64,000 nucleotides of DNA from Thauera sp. UBA6194 (GCA_002422685.1 DITC01000063.1:48599-112598); one strand, 5' to 3'; positions 51,104-60,473 are shown, counted from the first letter of the stretch. A program made the numbers and translations. Notes: generated by a model from the letters alone, not told the origin.

Positions 51104-53221
51104 TCAAGCTTCTTTGTTTTCGGCGCTGCGCAGGCGGACGCGCACTTCGGCGCCTCCTTCCTCGCGGTTGCTCAGGCGAACATCGCCACTGTGTTCGTCC
51201 ACGATCTTCTTCACCATCGCCAGCCCTAGACCGGTGCCGCGCGACTTGGTGGTGAAGTAAGGCTCGAAAGCGTGCGCGAGCACTTCCCCCGGAAAGCCCG
51301 GACCATTGTCGCGGAAAAGCAGCACCACGCGCGCACCATCACGCCGGGTGGCGATCGTGATCACTCCGTCTTCCTGTCCGGACAGCGCATCCTGCGCATT
51401 CTGCAGCATATTGTGGATCACCTGTCTGATCTGGGTCGCATCGCCCTGCACCGGCGGCAGATTCGACGCGAGCTCGGTGCGAATATGGGTGGCCGCGCTC
51501 TCGTACAGGTGAAGCACCTCGCGGATCAGGGCGTTGAGATCGGTCGGGGCGAGGGAGGGCGCCGGGAGCCGGGCATAGTCGCGGAAGGCGTTGACCAGGT
51601 TCTTCATGGCCTCGACCTGATTCACGATCGTCGTGGTTGCGCGCTCGAGCATCTCGCGGCCGCTATCGTCCAGGCGGTCGGCGAGCTTGAAGGCGAGGCG
51701 CTCGGCCGAGAGCTGGATGGGCGTGAGCGGGTTCTTGATCTCGTGCGCCAGCCGGCGCGCAACCTCGCCCCAGGCGGCGGTGCGCTGGGCAGCCGCGAGG
51801 CTGGAGATGTCGTCGAACACCACCACCAGACCGCCGCCGGAGGAAAGCGGAAGCCGGGAGCCACGGATGAGCAGGGTGCGCGGCGTGCTGTCCTTCACGG
51901 GCAGCTCCATCTGCACCTGCCAGTCGCCTTCATGGGTCGCGAAGCCTTGGCGCAAGGCGTCGCGCAGCGCTTCGTGGCGTGGCCAGTCGTCGAGCGCGAG
52001 CGCTTCGAAGCCGGCCAGGTCGTCCTCGAGAATCTGCAAGGCGCCGTGGTTCGCGGCACGCAGATAGCCCTCGGCCGAAAAGGCGAGCACCCCGGTCGAC
52101 AGATTGGCCAGCACCGACTCGAGATACGCCCGCGCGGACTCGACCTCGGCGCGGTGGTTGTCGGCCGTGGCGCGAGCCTCCTGCAGCTGGCGCGTCATGC
52201 GGTTGAAGGACTGGGTGAGCACGCCGAGCTCGTCATTGGCCGGCAGCGCCTGACGCGGCCGGAAGTCGCCCTGCGCCACGGCCTGCGTGCCTTCGGCAAG
52301 GATGAGCAGCGGCGCCGCCAGCCGGCGCGCGATCAGCACCGCCACCGCGAGCGCGCCGAAGAGCGCGAGCAGCAGCGCGAGGCTCAGCGTGACCGTGTAG
52401 ATGCGCTTGAGCCCGCTGCGTCCGAGGGTGAGCTGTTGATAGTCGCGATAGGCCTCCTGCACCGCCTCGGCGTTACGCCCGAAGGATTCGGGCACCGGCT
52501 GGCGCAGCATGAGCAGGTTGGCGTCGCCGGCGAGGGTGCGCAGCGGCAGGGGCGTGATCACGCTGATGACCAGGCGGCCATCGGGCTCGCTGCTCACGTG
52601 CTGATAGTGCCGGCTCTGGCGGGCCTGGCGCAGGGCGTTGCTGCCGGGCAGGGTGGGAATCAGGTCTTGCCCGGTCTCGGCGGCGGTGGCGAGCACCTGC
52701 CCAGTCGGCGACAGGATGGTCGCACTGCTGATGCCGGCCTGCTCGCGCAGGCGGTTGAGCAGCGTGGCGGCCCCCTGCCCGGCACCCTCGAGCTCCAGCG
52801 CCATATCGTCGGCCTTGTCCCGCACCTGGCTGCTGAGATAGTCGAGCGCGTTCTGCCCGAGCGCGATGCCGCCCTCGAGCGCAGCATCCACCCGCACGTC
52901 GAACCACGACTCGATCGAGCGCACCACGAACTGCAGCGATACGCCGTAGATGACCAGACCCGGCACCAGCCCCATGAGCGCGAACATGAGCACGAGGCGC
53001 ATCTTCAGGCGCGAACCGAACTGCCGCTCGCGGTACTCGCGCACGAGCCGGTGCAGCTGCACGCCGACGAGCGCGGCCAGCACCACGACCATGGCGCCGT
53101 TGAGCGCGATCAGGTACGGGTAGCTGCTGGCAAAGAAGTCGGTATTGGCGCTCGCCGAGGTGAGCAGGAACAACGATATCCCCGCCAGCGAGGCCGCGAC
53201 GACGAGCAATATCCGCTTCAT
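51104..53221 (-). CDS. ntrY: NtrY-like sensor histidine kinase
   Basis: A 705-residue membrane kinase with four N-terminal helices (two by residue 55, one near 75-100, one near 280-300), a large extracytoplasmic loop, HAMP, PAS ('VLANLSTGVLAFSAEGYLRA'), H-box 'RRLAHEIKNPLTPIQLSAER' and ATPase motifs 'HNMLQNAQDAL', 'DNGPGFPG', 'GTGLGLAMVKKIV'. NtrYX systems adjust nitrogen and respiratory metabolism and the envelope. The ATG at 53221 overlaps the DUF4390 stop by 4 bases. Confidence 0.95.
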   Translation of the reverse strand: MKRILLVVAASLAGISLFLLTSASANTDFFASSYPYLIALNGAMVVVLAALVGVQLHRLVREYRERQFGSRLKMRLVLMFALMGLVPGLVIYGVSLQFVVRSIESWFDVRVDAALEGGIALGQNALDYLSSQVRDKADDMALELEGAGQGAATLLNRLREQAGISSATILSPTGQVLATAAETGQDLIPTLPGSNALRQARQSRHYQHVSSEPDGRLVISVITPLPLRTLAGDANLLMLRQPVPESFGRNAEAVQEAYRDYQQLTLGRSGLKRIYTVTLSLALLLALFGALAVAVLIARRLAAPLLILAEGTQAVAQGDFRPRQALPANDELGVLTQSFNRMTRQLQEARATADNHRAEVESARAYLESVLANLSTGVLAFSAEGYLRAANHGALQILEDDLAGFEALALDDWPRHEALRDALRQGFATHEGDWQVQMELPVKDSTPRTLLIRGSRLPLSSGGGLVVVFDDISSLAAAQRTAAWGEVARRLAHEIKNPLTPIQLSAERLAFKLADRLDDSGREMLERATTTIVNQVEAMKNLVNAFRDYARLPAPSLAPTDLNALIREVLHLYESAATHIRTELASNLPPVQGDATQIRQVIHNMLQNAQDALSGQEDGVITIATRRDGARVVLLFRDNGPGFPGEVLAHAFEPYFTTKSRGTGLGLAMVKKIVDEHSGDVRLSNREEGGAEVRVRLRSAENKEA

Positions 53222-53829
53222 CGGAACCCCGCGACCCCGGGCAGGAAAGTCCAGTGCAGCCACTCGGTGCCGACGTTCCAGTCGCTGCTGCCGATGGCCG
53301 TCACCTGAAAGGGTTTGGGCAACTGCGAGGTGTCGAGGCGAAAGCGTATCGACACCTGATGCGACGCCCCCGTCTCGAGCGCGTCGAAATCCGCTACATA
53401 CCAGTTGCGCACGCGAGTCATGGTGCGGACCGCGCTCTCGAGGTCGTCGAAGCTCTGGTGGATGCTGCCGATGGAGAGCCTGTAACTGCGCGTGATCGCG
53501 TGGTAATACAGCCGGTAGTCCAGCGTGCGTTCCACCACCACCTTGTCGAGCCAGTACCAGCGCGGCTGCTCGATGACGAGCTGGGTGGTGAAATACAGCG
53601 AGATGCCGCGCGACACCGCATCGATGAGACGCGGATTCAGGTCGAGCTCGATGTCGGCATTCAGCACGTAGCCGGTGTCGCCGCGCACGATCTCGGCGCT
53701 GCGCATCCGCGTCTCGGCGCGCGCACCCGTGGACGCGAGCGCAAACAGGACGAGCGCGCAGAGCAGCAGCAGGCCCGCGTGCAGGCGCTCAGGCCTCCTT
53801 GCGAAGCAGCGCGAAATAAAAGCCGTCAT
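53218..53829 (-). CDS. Secreted DUF4390 protein
   Basis: A protein of about 190-203 residues with signal peptide core 'AGLLLLCALVLFALASTGAR' and a DUF4390 domain ('LDYRLYYHAITRSYRLSIGS', 'HQSFDDLESAVRTMTRVRNW', 'FQVTAIGSSDWNVGTEWLHW'). Start is uncertain. The ATG at 53829 overlaps rsmB by 41 bases and lacks a good ribosome site. An in-frame CTG at 53784 sits 9 bases after AAGGAGG (53800-53794) and 5 bases past the rsmB stop. DUF4390 genes regularly lie between rsmB and ntrY; the function is unknown. Confidence 0.85.
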   Translation of the reverse strand: MTAFISRCFARRPERLHAGLLLLCALVLFALASTGARAETRMRSAEIVRGDTGYVLNADIELDLNPRLIDAVSRGISLYFTTQLVIEQPRWYWLDKVVVERTLDYRLYYHAITRSYRLSIGSIHQSFDDLESAVRTMTRVRNWYVADFDALETGASHQVSIRFRLDTSQLPKPFQVTAIGSSDWNVGTEWLHWTFLPGVAGFR

Positions 53830-55159
53830 GTTCGGCATTAGGCAGGAGCTGGAGATCTGGAAGTCCCATGATGGGCACGCGTCGCGCGTCGCCATGGCGG
53901 GCGCAGAAGCGTTCGATCTGTCGGGTGTTTTCCTCGGCGAAAACCGAGCAGGTGACGTAGAGCATTCTGCCACCCGCAGCCAGCGTCTGCCAAAGCGCAT
54001 CGAGGATTTCGGCCTGCTGTGCGGCAAATTGCACGATATCGGTTTCGCGCCGCAGCCACTTGATGTCGGGATGACGACGCGCCACGCCCGAAGCCGAACA
54101 GGGCACATCGGCCAGGATGTAGTCGAACGCGCGACCGTCCCACCACTTCGGGACCTGACGGCAGTCCGCAACCTTGACCCGTGCGGTGAGGCCGAGCCGC
54201 TCGAGGTTGCGCTCCACGCGGCGGGCGCGCACCGGATCGAGCTCGAGCGCGAGCAGGTCGAGGTCGGCGGACTCGAGCAGATGAGCGGTCTTGCCCCCCG
54301 GAGCGGCGCAGGCGTCGAGCACATGCGCCCCGGGCGTGGGCGCGAGCAGGCTGGCGGCCCATTGCGCGCCCGCGTCCTGCACCGAGAGCGCGCCCTGAGC
54401 GTGTTCGGGCAGCGTCCCGACGGCAACGGGCTCGGCGAGCAGGATCGCCCCGTTGTCCAGCACCTGCGCCTCGATACCGCGCGCAGCCAGCGCCGCCACA
54501 CAGGCTGCGGGCGAGGTTCGGCGAACGTTGGCACGCAGCGCCATCGGTGGATGAGCGTTGCCCGCCGCGAGCGCGCGCTCCCAGCCGTCAGGGTGCGCTT
54601 GCTGCACGCGGGTGATCCACCACGCAGGCGCGCCGTAATGCGCCTCCGGGTCTGCATCGACCCAAGCCTGCCATTGATCGCGCTGGCGCAGTGCATTGCG
54701 CAGCACCCCGTTGACCATGGCCTTGAGCCCGGGCATCAGCACCGTGGCCGCCTGCACCGCCTGATCCACGATCGTGTGCGCCTGCTGAGGGCGCTGGCGC
54801 AGACGCAACAGGGCAACGAGCAGCAGCGCATGGATGGGCGCCGCCGGCACGGTGTGCAGCAGACGATCCAGCACGACACTGCCACGGCGGAAGTCGCGCA
54901 GCGTACTCCAGGCGAGATCACGGATCGCTCCGCGCGCAGCGTCGGACCAGGGGGGTTGCGCCTCCTGCATGCGTTCGTAAGCATCGGTGAGATTGCCGCC
55001 CTCGAGCACCGCTGACACGAGACGCGCAGCGCGCTCCAGGGCAAAAGCGAGGCTGTCGGAAGGCAGCACGGACGCAGAAGGCTCGCCGCTACGGCGAGCG
55101 CGCTGCGCAGGAGGGGGCGCGCGCAAGGGGCTGCGCGCGGAGCGGGGCGATTGGGTCAC
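53789..55159 (-). CDS. rsmB: 16S rRNA (cytosine-967-C5)-methyltransferase
   Basis: A protein of about 456 residues. The N-terminal NusB-like domain has 'LVSAVLEGGNLTDAYE' and 'LLVALLRLRQRPQQAHTIVD'; the catalytic half has SAM motif 'HVLDACAAPGGKTAHLLE', 'ILADVPCSASGVARRHPDIK' (first catalytic Cys) and 'LYVTCSVFAEENTRQIERF' (second Cys). The frame is open well upstream into speE antisense; the GTG at 55159 is a reasonable start without a clear ribosome site. It heads rsmB-DUF4390-ntrY-ntrX-trkA-trkH. Confidence 0.93.
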   Translation of the reverse strand: MTQSPRSARSPLRAPPPAQRARRSGEPSASVLPSDSLAFALERAARLVSAVLEGGNLTDAYERMQEAQPPWSDAARGAIRDLAWSTLRDFRRGSVVLDRLLHTVPAAPIHALLLVALLRLRQRPQQAHTIVDQAVQAATVLMPGLKAMVNGVLRNALRQRDQWQAWVDADPEAHYGAPAWWITRVQQAHPDGWERALAAGNAHPPMALRANVRRTSPAACVAALAARGIEAQVLDNGAILLAEPVAVGTLPEHAQGALSVQDAGAQWAASLLAPTPGAHVLDACAAPGGKTAHLLESADLDLLALELDPVRARRVERNLERLGLTARVKVADCRQVPKWWDGRAFDYILADVPCSASGVARRHPDIKWLRRETDIVQFAAQQAEILDALWQTLAAGGRMLYVTCSVFAEENTRQIERFCARHGDARRVPIMGLPDLQLLPNAEHDGFYFALLRKEA

Positions 55160-55206
55160 GATGACTCGAGGAGACGAGGCGCACGCAGGGCACGCCACGA
55201 AAGGGC

Positions 55207-56091
55207 TCAGCCGAGCAGGGCGCGCAGATGATTGGGAAGCGCGAACTGAGCGCAGTATACGTCGCCGTTCAAGTGCTGCATGCGCTCGATTCCGCGCTGC
55301 TGCAGACGGCGATCGACCTCTTCGGCGCTGAGCGCGAGCGGGTCGAGCGTATCGGAGGCCGTAGCCAAGCCCCACAGCGAACCGTAAAGCGGAATGAACA
55401 GGAAATACGGCCGCACATGGGCAAACACCTTGCGCAGCCGCGCCACCAGTGACTGCACGCGCTCGGGCTGATAGACCGGGGTACCGATATGCAGCGTCAG
55501 GGCTCCACCTTGCGCGAGCAGCGCACGGCAAGCAGCGAAAAAATCCGCCTGATACAAGGCCTCGGCCGGCCCCACCGGATCGGTGAGGTCGAGCACGATG
55601 AGGTCGTAGCGGTCACCCGCCGCGGGTCCGTCTTCGTGCACGTATTTCATGCCATCGCCGATGCGCACATCGACCCGCGGGTCGTCGAGCGCGCCGTGAT
55701 GCACGGCCTGCAGATAGCGCCGCGAGATATCGACCACCTTCTCGTCGAGTTCGGCAAGTACGACCTTTTCCATGCTCGGGTACTTCAGCAACTCCTCGGC
55801 CGAGCCGCCGTCGCCCCCGCCGATGATCAGCGCGGTGCGCGGACCGGGGTGCGCCAGGCCAGGCACGTGGATGATGTTCTCGTGGTAGTAGAACTCATCC
55901 CGCTCCGAGGTCATGAGGCACCCATCGAGGCGAAAGAGCCGTCCAAAGCGTGGCGTCTCCCAGACCTCGTACGACTGCCACTCGGACTGCCCTTGCTCGA
56001 GCAGCACGCCACCCTGCAGAAAATACCCGGCGTCGTCGCTCAGATACTCGGCGAGCATTCCGTCGGGCAAACCGCTCAGGCGCGCACTCAT
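55207..56091 (-). CDS. speE: Spermidine synthase
   Basis: A 294-residue aminopropyltransferase that makes spermidine from putrescine and decarboxylated SAM. It has 'MTSERDEFYYHENIIHVPGL', the gate and SAM site 'ALIIGGGDGGSAEELLKYPS', 'VVLAELDEKVVDISRRYL' and 'YDLIVLDLTDPVGPAEALYQ'. Its substrate comes from the AdoMet decarboxylase encoded 3 bases upstream. Confidence 0.95.
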   Translation of the reverse strand: MSARLSGLPDGMLAEYLSDDAGYFLQGGVLLEQGQSEWQSYEVWETPRFGRLFRLDGCLMTSERDEFYYHENIIHVPGLAHPGPRTALIIGGGDGGSAEELLKYPSMEKVVLAELDEKVVDISRRYLQAVHHGALDDPRVDVRIGDGMKYVHEDGPAAGDRYDLIVLDLTDPVGPAEALYQADFFAACRALLAQGGALTLHIGTPVYQPERVQSLVARLRKVFAHVRPYFLFIPLYGSLWGLATASDTLDPLALSAEEVDRRLQQRGIERMQHLNGDVYCAQFALPNHLRALLG

Positions 56092-56094
56092 CGC

Positions 56095-56481
56095 TCAGGC
56101 CTCCACCGGCAGGCGTCCGCGAATGACCTCGTGCCTGACGATTTCTTCCGGCGCCAGCGCACCGATCACACGCTCGAAGACCTGGCGCGCACGGTCGCTG
56201 TTGTCGCGTGAGAAATTGCAGACATAAACGTCGAGCGTGACGTCACCGGTTTCCGGCCAGGTATGGATGGCGAGATGCGACTCGGCGAGCACGACCGTTC
56301 CGGTCACACCAGCGTCCGCTCCCTGCTCGTCCTGAAACTGGTAGAAGTAAGCCCCGAGAGGGGTCAGCCCGGCGTCCTTGCACTCGTTGACGCAAAGTGT
56401 CTCGAGCGACGCCCGGCGAACGAGCAGGTCTTCGGCGGTGTGACAGCGGTAGATATCGGCAATCAGATGGAGTCCGTTCAT
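56095..56481 (-). CDS. speD: S-adenosylmethionine decarboxylase proenzyme
   Basis: A 128-residue pyruvoyl enzyme supplying decarboxylated SAM to SpeE. The self-cleavage site is Glu67-Ser68 in 'LAESHLAIHTWPETGD' with His73, and 'VDVYVCNF'-type sequence carries the catalytic Cys. The family start 'MNGLHLIADIY' is at 56481; in-frame starts at 56496 and GTG 56526 are possible. Two genes of spermidine synthesis thus form one unit. The 62-base leader upstream contains the first parS site. Confidence 0.92.
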   Translation of the reverse strand: MNGLHLIADIYRCHTAEDLLVRRASLETLCVNECKDAGLTPLGAYFYQFQDEQGADAGVTGTVVLAESHLAIHTWPETGDVTLDVYVCNFSRDNSDRARQVFERVIGALAPEEIVRHEVIRGRLPVEA

Positions 56482-56560
56482 TTCCCCGGTATTCATCAAG
56501 GTGAAGGTAGCCGGGGATTCTATCACGAGCGGCTAATGCAATATTTCCACAAAGATATTC

Positions 56561-56586
56561 GCCGCTGTTTCACGTGGAACAGCGGC
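56561..56586. other. parS partition site 1 (inside a 26-bp palindrome)
   Basis: TGTTTCACGTGGAACA at 56566-56581 matches the chromosomal parS consensus TGTTNCACGTGAAACA at 15 of 16 positions counting N as matched. It is embedded in a near-perfect 26-bp palindrome from GCCGCTGTT to AACAGCGGC. It lies between speD and the TSUP gene, about 5 kb from dnaA. ParB is expected to load here for origin segregation; parAB themselves are outside the window. As RNA it would also form a terminator-like hairpin after the TSUP gene. Confidence 0.85.
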
Positions 56587-56588
56587 TT

Positions 56589-57359
56589 TCAGCGCAGGAA
56601 GGTGTCGTACGCGAGCTTACCGATCAACACCGACACGACCGCCAGGAACATCTTCCGCACAAATCCGGTTCCATGCTTCAGCGCCATGCGCGACCCCAGG
56701 ATTGAACCGGCCAGATTGCACACTGCCATGAGCAGGCCGAGCTTCCACATCAGCGCCACATTACCGACAAAGAAGCCGATCGCCGCGAGGTTGGTCGCAA
56801 CGTTGAGGATCTTGGCAGACACCGAGGCGCGCAGAAAATCCATCCCGAGCAATCGAATGAACAGGAAGATCAGAAAGCTGCCGGTGCCTGGCCCGAAGAA
56901 GCCATCGTAAAACCCGATCACGCCGCCTATCGCGAGCGCCAACGCAGCCGAGCGCCCGCCATGCTCGGGCTCCTTCGAGACCGAGCCCAGATCCTTGCGC
57001 AGGAAGGTGTACACCGCAACCAGCACCAGCAGCACGAGAATCAGCGGCCGCAGGAGCGCCGGGTCGAGATACGCGACGGCCTTCGCTCCGTACCACGAAC
57101 CCACCAGCGCCGCCATCGCGCCCGGTCCGGCGACCCGCCAAGGAATGCGCACACGTCGGCTGTACTGAAAAGCGGCCGTGCTCGTACCGACAATGCTTGC
57201 GATCTTGTTGGTGCCGAACAAGGTCGCCGGCGCCGTGCTCGGATATGCACTGAAAAGCGCCGGAAGCTGAATGAGCCCGCCCCCGCCCACAATCGAATCC
57301 ACAAAACCCGCAAACAGGGCCGCAAGCCCGAGGGCCAGAAAAATGAAATCTAGATCCAT
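56589..57359 (-). CDS. TSUP-family (TauE/SafE) sulfite/sulfonate-type permease
   Basis: A 256-residue membrane protein with about eight helices in two repeats. TSUP signatures are 'FAGFVDSIVGGGGLIQLPAL', 'TLFGTNKIASIVGTSTAAFQ' and the second-repeat 'GVIGFYDGFFGPGTGSFLIF'. Members export or import sulfite, sulfoacetate and related anions; this substrate is unknown. It is flanked on both sides by parS sites. Confidence 0.9.
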   Translation of the reverse strand: MDLDFIFLALGLAALFAGFVDSIVGGGGLIQLPALFSAYPSTAPATLFGTNKIASIVGTSTAAFQYSRRVRIPWRVAGPGAMAALVGSWYGAKAVAYLDPALLRPLILVLLVLVAVYTFLRKDLGSVSKEPEHGGRSAALALAIGGVIGFYDGFFGPGTGSFLIFLFIRLLGMDFLRASVSAKILNVATNLAAIGFFVGNVALMWKLGLLMAVCNLAGSILGSRMALKHGTGFVRKMFLAVVSVLIGKLAYDTFLR

Positions 57360-57365
57360 GAATTT

Positions 57366-57381
57366 GGTTTCACGTGAAACA
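57366..57381. other. parS partition site 2
   Basis: GGTTTCACGTGAAACA matches TGTTTCACGTGAAACA at 15 of 16 positions; the inner 14 bases GTTTCACGTGAAAC are a perfect palindrome. It lies 6 bases upstream of the TSUP start, 800 bp from parS site 1. Spacing to dnaA is about 4.2 kb. The same gap (57360-57470) also has a C10 run at 57426-57435. Confidence 0.88.
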
Positions 57382-57470
57382 CCGGCCAGATCTCACTCGC
57401 GCCGAGCGCTCGGGCCGGCTCTCGGCCCCCCCCCCCGCCAGCGCCGCACGCAAACGCGGTCAAGCCGGTT

Positions 57471-58823
57471 TTACTTGCCGATGCAGAAGCGCGAGAAAAT
57501 GACGCCCAGCAGATCATCGGAAGAAAACGCGCCCGTGATCTCGCTGAGACGCTCCTGCGCCAGACGCAGCTCCTCGGCGAAAAGCTCCAGCGCGCCGAGC
57601 TGCGCCGCTGCATCCCCCAGGTGCCCCAGCGCCTCGCGCAGTGCACGCAGATGCCGCTCGCGGGCGAGGATCAGGTCCTCGCCGTGCGCATGCCAGCCGG
57701 CGATGCGCAGCAGCTCGCGACGCAGCAAGTCGACGCCATCTCCACTGCGCGCGGACAGATGCAAAACCACGCGCCCATCGCGCTCTTCGCGCTGCGGCGC
57801 CTGTTCGCACAGGTCGATCTTGTTGATGACCGTGACCCGCTCCACGCCAGACGGTAGCCGATCATCGATGTCGCCACCGTCTGACGCCAGCGCGCGCGCA
57901 TCGACCAGACGCAGGATCACGTCCGCACGCCCGATCTCGCGCCAGGTGCGCTCGATACCGATGCGCTCGACCGTGTCGGCCGTTTCGCGCAAACCCGCCG
58001 TGTCGATGATGTGCAGCGGAATACCTTCGATCTGGATCGTCTCGCGCAGCGCATCCCGGGTCGTCCCGGCAATCTCCGTGACAATCGCGCGCTCCTCGCC
58101 GGCAAGCTGGTTCAGCAGACTCGACTTGCCGACATTGGGCTCGCCGACCAGCACCACGTTTAGCCCGCTGCGCAAGAGCGCGCCCTGACGCGCGCGGTCG
58201 AGCAACCCCTCCACCTCGGCCTGCAGCGCTGCGAGCCGCGGCATCGCGCGCGCGCGCTCGAGAAAATCGATCTCTTCTTCGGGAAAATCGAGCGTCGCCT
58301 CGACCAGCATGCGCAGATCGATGAGGCCATCGACGATGCGATGCACCTCTTCCGAGAACTTGCCGGAGAGCGAGCGTACTGCCGAGCGCGCCGCAGCCGC
58401 GGTCGAAGCCTCGATCAGATCCGCAACGCCTTCGGCCTGAGCCAGATCGAGCTTGCCGTTGAGAAAGGCGCGCCGGGTGAACTCACCCGGTTCGGCGAGA
58501 CGCGCACCCAGCTCGAGACAGCGCTCGAGCAGCAAGCGCAACACCACAGGCCCACCGTGACCCTGAAGCTCGAGGACGTCCTCGCCGGTAAACGAGGCGG
58601 GTGCTACGAAGTGAAGCAGGATGCCCTCATCGATGACGCGCTCTTCGGCATCGAGAAAGCGAGCGAAGTGAGCGGTCCGGGGGCGCGGCGCACGACCGCA
58701 CAGCGCAAGGGCAAAGCCGCCCAGGCTCGCCCCCGAGACGCGGACGACACCGACGCCGCCGCGGCCCGGTGCCGTCGCAATCGCGGCGATGGTGTCAGGC
58801 GGGCTTGCCGGCCGACTTTGCAC
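57471..58823 (-). CDS. mnmE: tRNA modification GTPase MnmE
   Basis: A 450-residue GTPase that, with MnmG, modifies the wobble uridine of certain tRNAs. It has the N-terminal folate-binding domain ('DTIAAIATAPGRGGVGVVRV'), helical domain, G1 'VVLVGEPNVGKSSLLNQLAG', 'DTAGLRE' (G3), 'NKID' (G4) and the invariant C-terminal Cys447-Ile-Gly-Lys. It overlaps the end of yidC by 29 bases. Confidence 0.97.
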   Translation of the reverse strand: MQSRPASPPDTIAAIATAPGRGGVGVVRVSGASLGGFALALCGRAPRPRTAHFARFLDAEERVIDEGILLHFVAPASFTGEDVLELQGHGGPVVLRLLLERCLELGARLAEPGEFTRRAFLNGKLDLAQAEGVADLIEASTAAAARSAVRSLSGKFSEEVHRIVDGLIDLRMLVEATLDFPEEEIDFLERARAMPRLAALQAEVEGLLDRARQGALLRSGLNVVLVGEPNVGKSSLLNQLAGEERAIVTEIAGTTRDALRETIQIEGIPLHIIDTAGLRETADTVERIGIERTWREIGRADVILRLVDARALASDGGDIDDRLPSGVERVTVINKIDLCEQAPQREERDGRVVLHLSARSGDGVDLLRRELLRIAGWHAHGEDLILARERHLRALREALGHLGDAAAQLGALELFAEELRLAQERLSEITGAFSSDDLLGVIFSRFCIGK

Positions 58824-60453
58824 TTTCGATCATCCGCGTGATCTGCCACTGCTGCGCGATCGACAGCGTGTTGTTCACCACCCAGTACAGCACCAGACCC
58901 GACGGGAACCACAGGAACATGAAGGTGAAGATGATCGGCATGCCCATCATCACCTTGGCCTGGATCGGATCGGGCGGAGTCGGGTTGAGCTTCATCTGGA
59001 TCAGCATCGAAACACCCATGATCACCGGCAGGATGAAGTACGGATCCTTCGCGGAAAGGTCCTGAATCCACCCCAGCCACGGCGCATGACGCATCTCGAC
59101 GCTGCCCAGCAGCACCCAGTAGAGCGCGATGAACACCGGAATCTGCACCAGGATCGGCAGGCAGCCACCGAGCGGGTTGATCTTCTCGGTGCGGTAGAGA
59201 TTCATCATCTCCTGCTGCATCTTGGCCTTGTCGTCGCCGTACATCTCCTTCATGCGCTTGAGACGCGGGCCCAGCACGCGCATCTTGGCCATCGACTTGT
59301 AGCTCGCTGCCGATAGCGGGAAGAAGATCGCCTTGATCGCGATGGTGACCAGAATGATGGCCCAGCCCCAGTTGCCGGTGAGCTTGTGGAACCACGAAAG
59401 CACCCAGAACAGCGGCGCCGCGATCACGGTCAGCCAGCCGTAGTCGACCACCAGATCCAGCCCCGGCGCCACCGCCTCGAGCTTGTCCTGCTCCTGCGGG
59501 CCCGAGTACAGGCGCGTGCTCACGGTTGCCACCGCGCCCGGCTCGATGGCCTCCATGGGCAGGATCACGCCCGCCGAGAACAGATTGTTACCCAGCGCGC
59601 GGGCGAAATACTCACGCTGCGCACCTTCCTGCGGCAGCCAGGCGCTGACGAAGTAGTGCTGGACCATCGCCACCCAGCCATCGGTGGCGGTCTTGGGAAA
59701 CTTGGCATCGCCGTCGGTGATGTCCTCGAAGCCCACCTTCTGGAATTTGTTCGCGTCGGTGTAAAAGGCCGGCCCGGTGAAGGTATTGACGCCGAACGCC
59801 TCGAGCTGCTCGGCCGGATTGCCGTCGCGCGTGAGCTGGAAGTAGGCGTGCGGAGCGATCGCGCTCGCAGCGCCGTTGCGCACCTCGTAGGACACATCGA
59901 CCAGATAGCTGCCGCGCTCGAAGCGCATCACCTTGGTCACGGCGACACCGTTTTGCTCGGGCGCCTGCAGGCGCAGCTCGACGGCGTCGGCGCCCTCGGC
60001 CAGGCGCAGCTCGCCCGCGGGCAGCTCGAACAGGGTCTTGTGCGTCGGCAACCCCTCACCGATCAGGCCGGACTGAGCCACGTACTGGTGCACCGAGCCG
60101 TCGTCGAGCAGCACGAAGTTACCGTCACCCTCGCCGCTGGCCTTGTGCTGCTTGAGCTCGAGCCGGACGATGTCGCCACCCTGCGCCGAGACTTCGGCGC
60201 GCAACATGTCGGTTTCGACGATCGTGCGCGGCGCCGAGGCTGCAGCGGCAGGCTGCTCTCCGGGCACGACGGCCTGAGCAGCGGTCGCGCCGATCGTCGG
60301 CGTGGGGACAGCCCCGTCGGGGCTGAGCGCACTGCCTTCGGCCGCCTGCTGCGCCACGGGCGCGGGGGGCTGGTTGTGCTTGAGCCAGCCATCCCACAGC
60401 ATGACCAGGGCAAAGGAAAAAACCAGGAAGAGGATGAGGCGGCGTTGATCCAT
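58795..60453 (-). CDS. yidC: Membrane protein insertase YidC
   Basis: A 552-residue insertase with N-terminal helix ('RLILFLVFSFALVMLWDGWL'), a large periplasmic domain to about residue 340, and five C-terminal helices. 'GWAIILVTIAIKAIFFPLSA', 'GGCLPILVQIPVFIALYWVL' and 'PIIFTFMFLWFPSGLVLYWV' carry the family core including the conserved Arg-bearing groove near 'YKSMAKMRVLGPRLKRM'. It inserts inner-membrane proteins with or without SecYEG. Confidence 0.97.
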   Translation of the reverse strand: MDQRRLILFLVFSFALVMLWDGWLKHNQPPAPVAQQAAEGSALSPDGAVPTPTIGATAAQAVVPGEQPAAAASAPRTIVETDMLRAEVSAQGGDIVRLELKQHKASGEGDGNFVLLDDGSVHQYVAQSGLIGEGLPTHKTLFELPAGELRLAEGADAVELRLQAPEQNGVAVTKVMRFERGSYLVDVSYEVRNGAASAIAPHAYFQLTRDGNPAEQLEAFGVNTFTGPAFYTDANKFQKVGFEDITDGDAKFPKTATDGWVAMVQHYFVSAWLPQEGAQREYFARALGNNLFSAGVILPMEAIEPGAVATVSTRLYSGPQEQDKLEAVAPGLDLVVDYGWLTVIAAPLFWVLSWFHKLTGNWGWAIILVTIAIKAIFFPLSAASYKSMAKMRVLGPRLKRMKEMYGDDKAKMQQEMMNLYRTEKINPLGGCLPILVQIPVFIALYWVLLGSVEMRHAPWLGWIQDLSAKDPYFILPVIMGVSMLIQMKLNPTPPDPIQAKVMMGMPIIFTFMFLWFPSGLVLYWVVNNTLSIAQQWQITRMIESAKSAGKPA

Positions 60454-60473
60454 CGGAGTCGTTGTGTCTATGG

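Noticed and set aside
51272..53308. 678-codon plus-strand open frame opposite ntrY
   Set aside because: Antisense to a clear kinase gene, with no motif, ribosome site or membrane segment.
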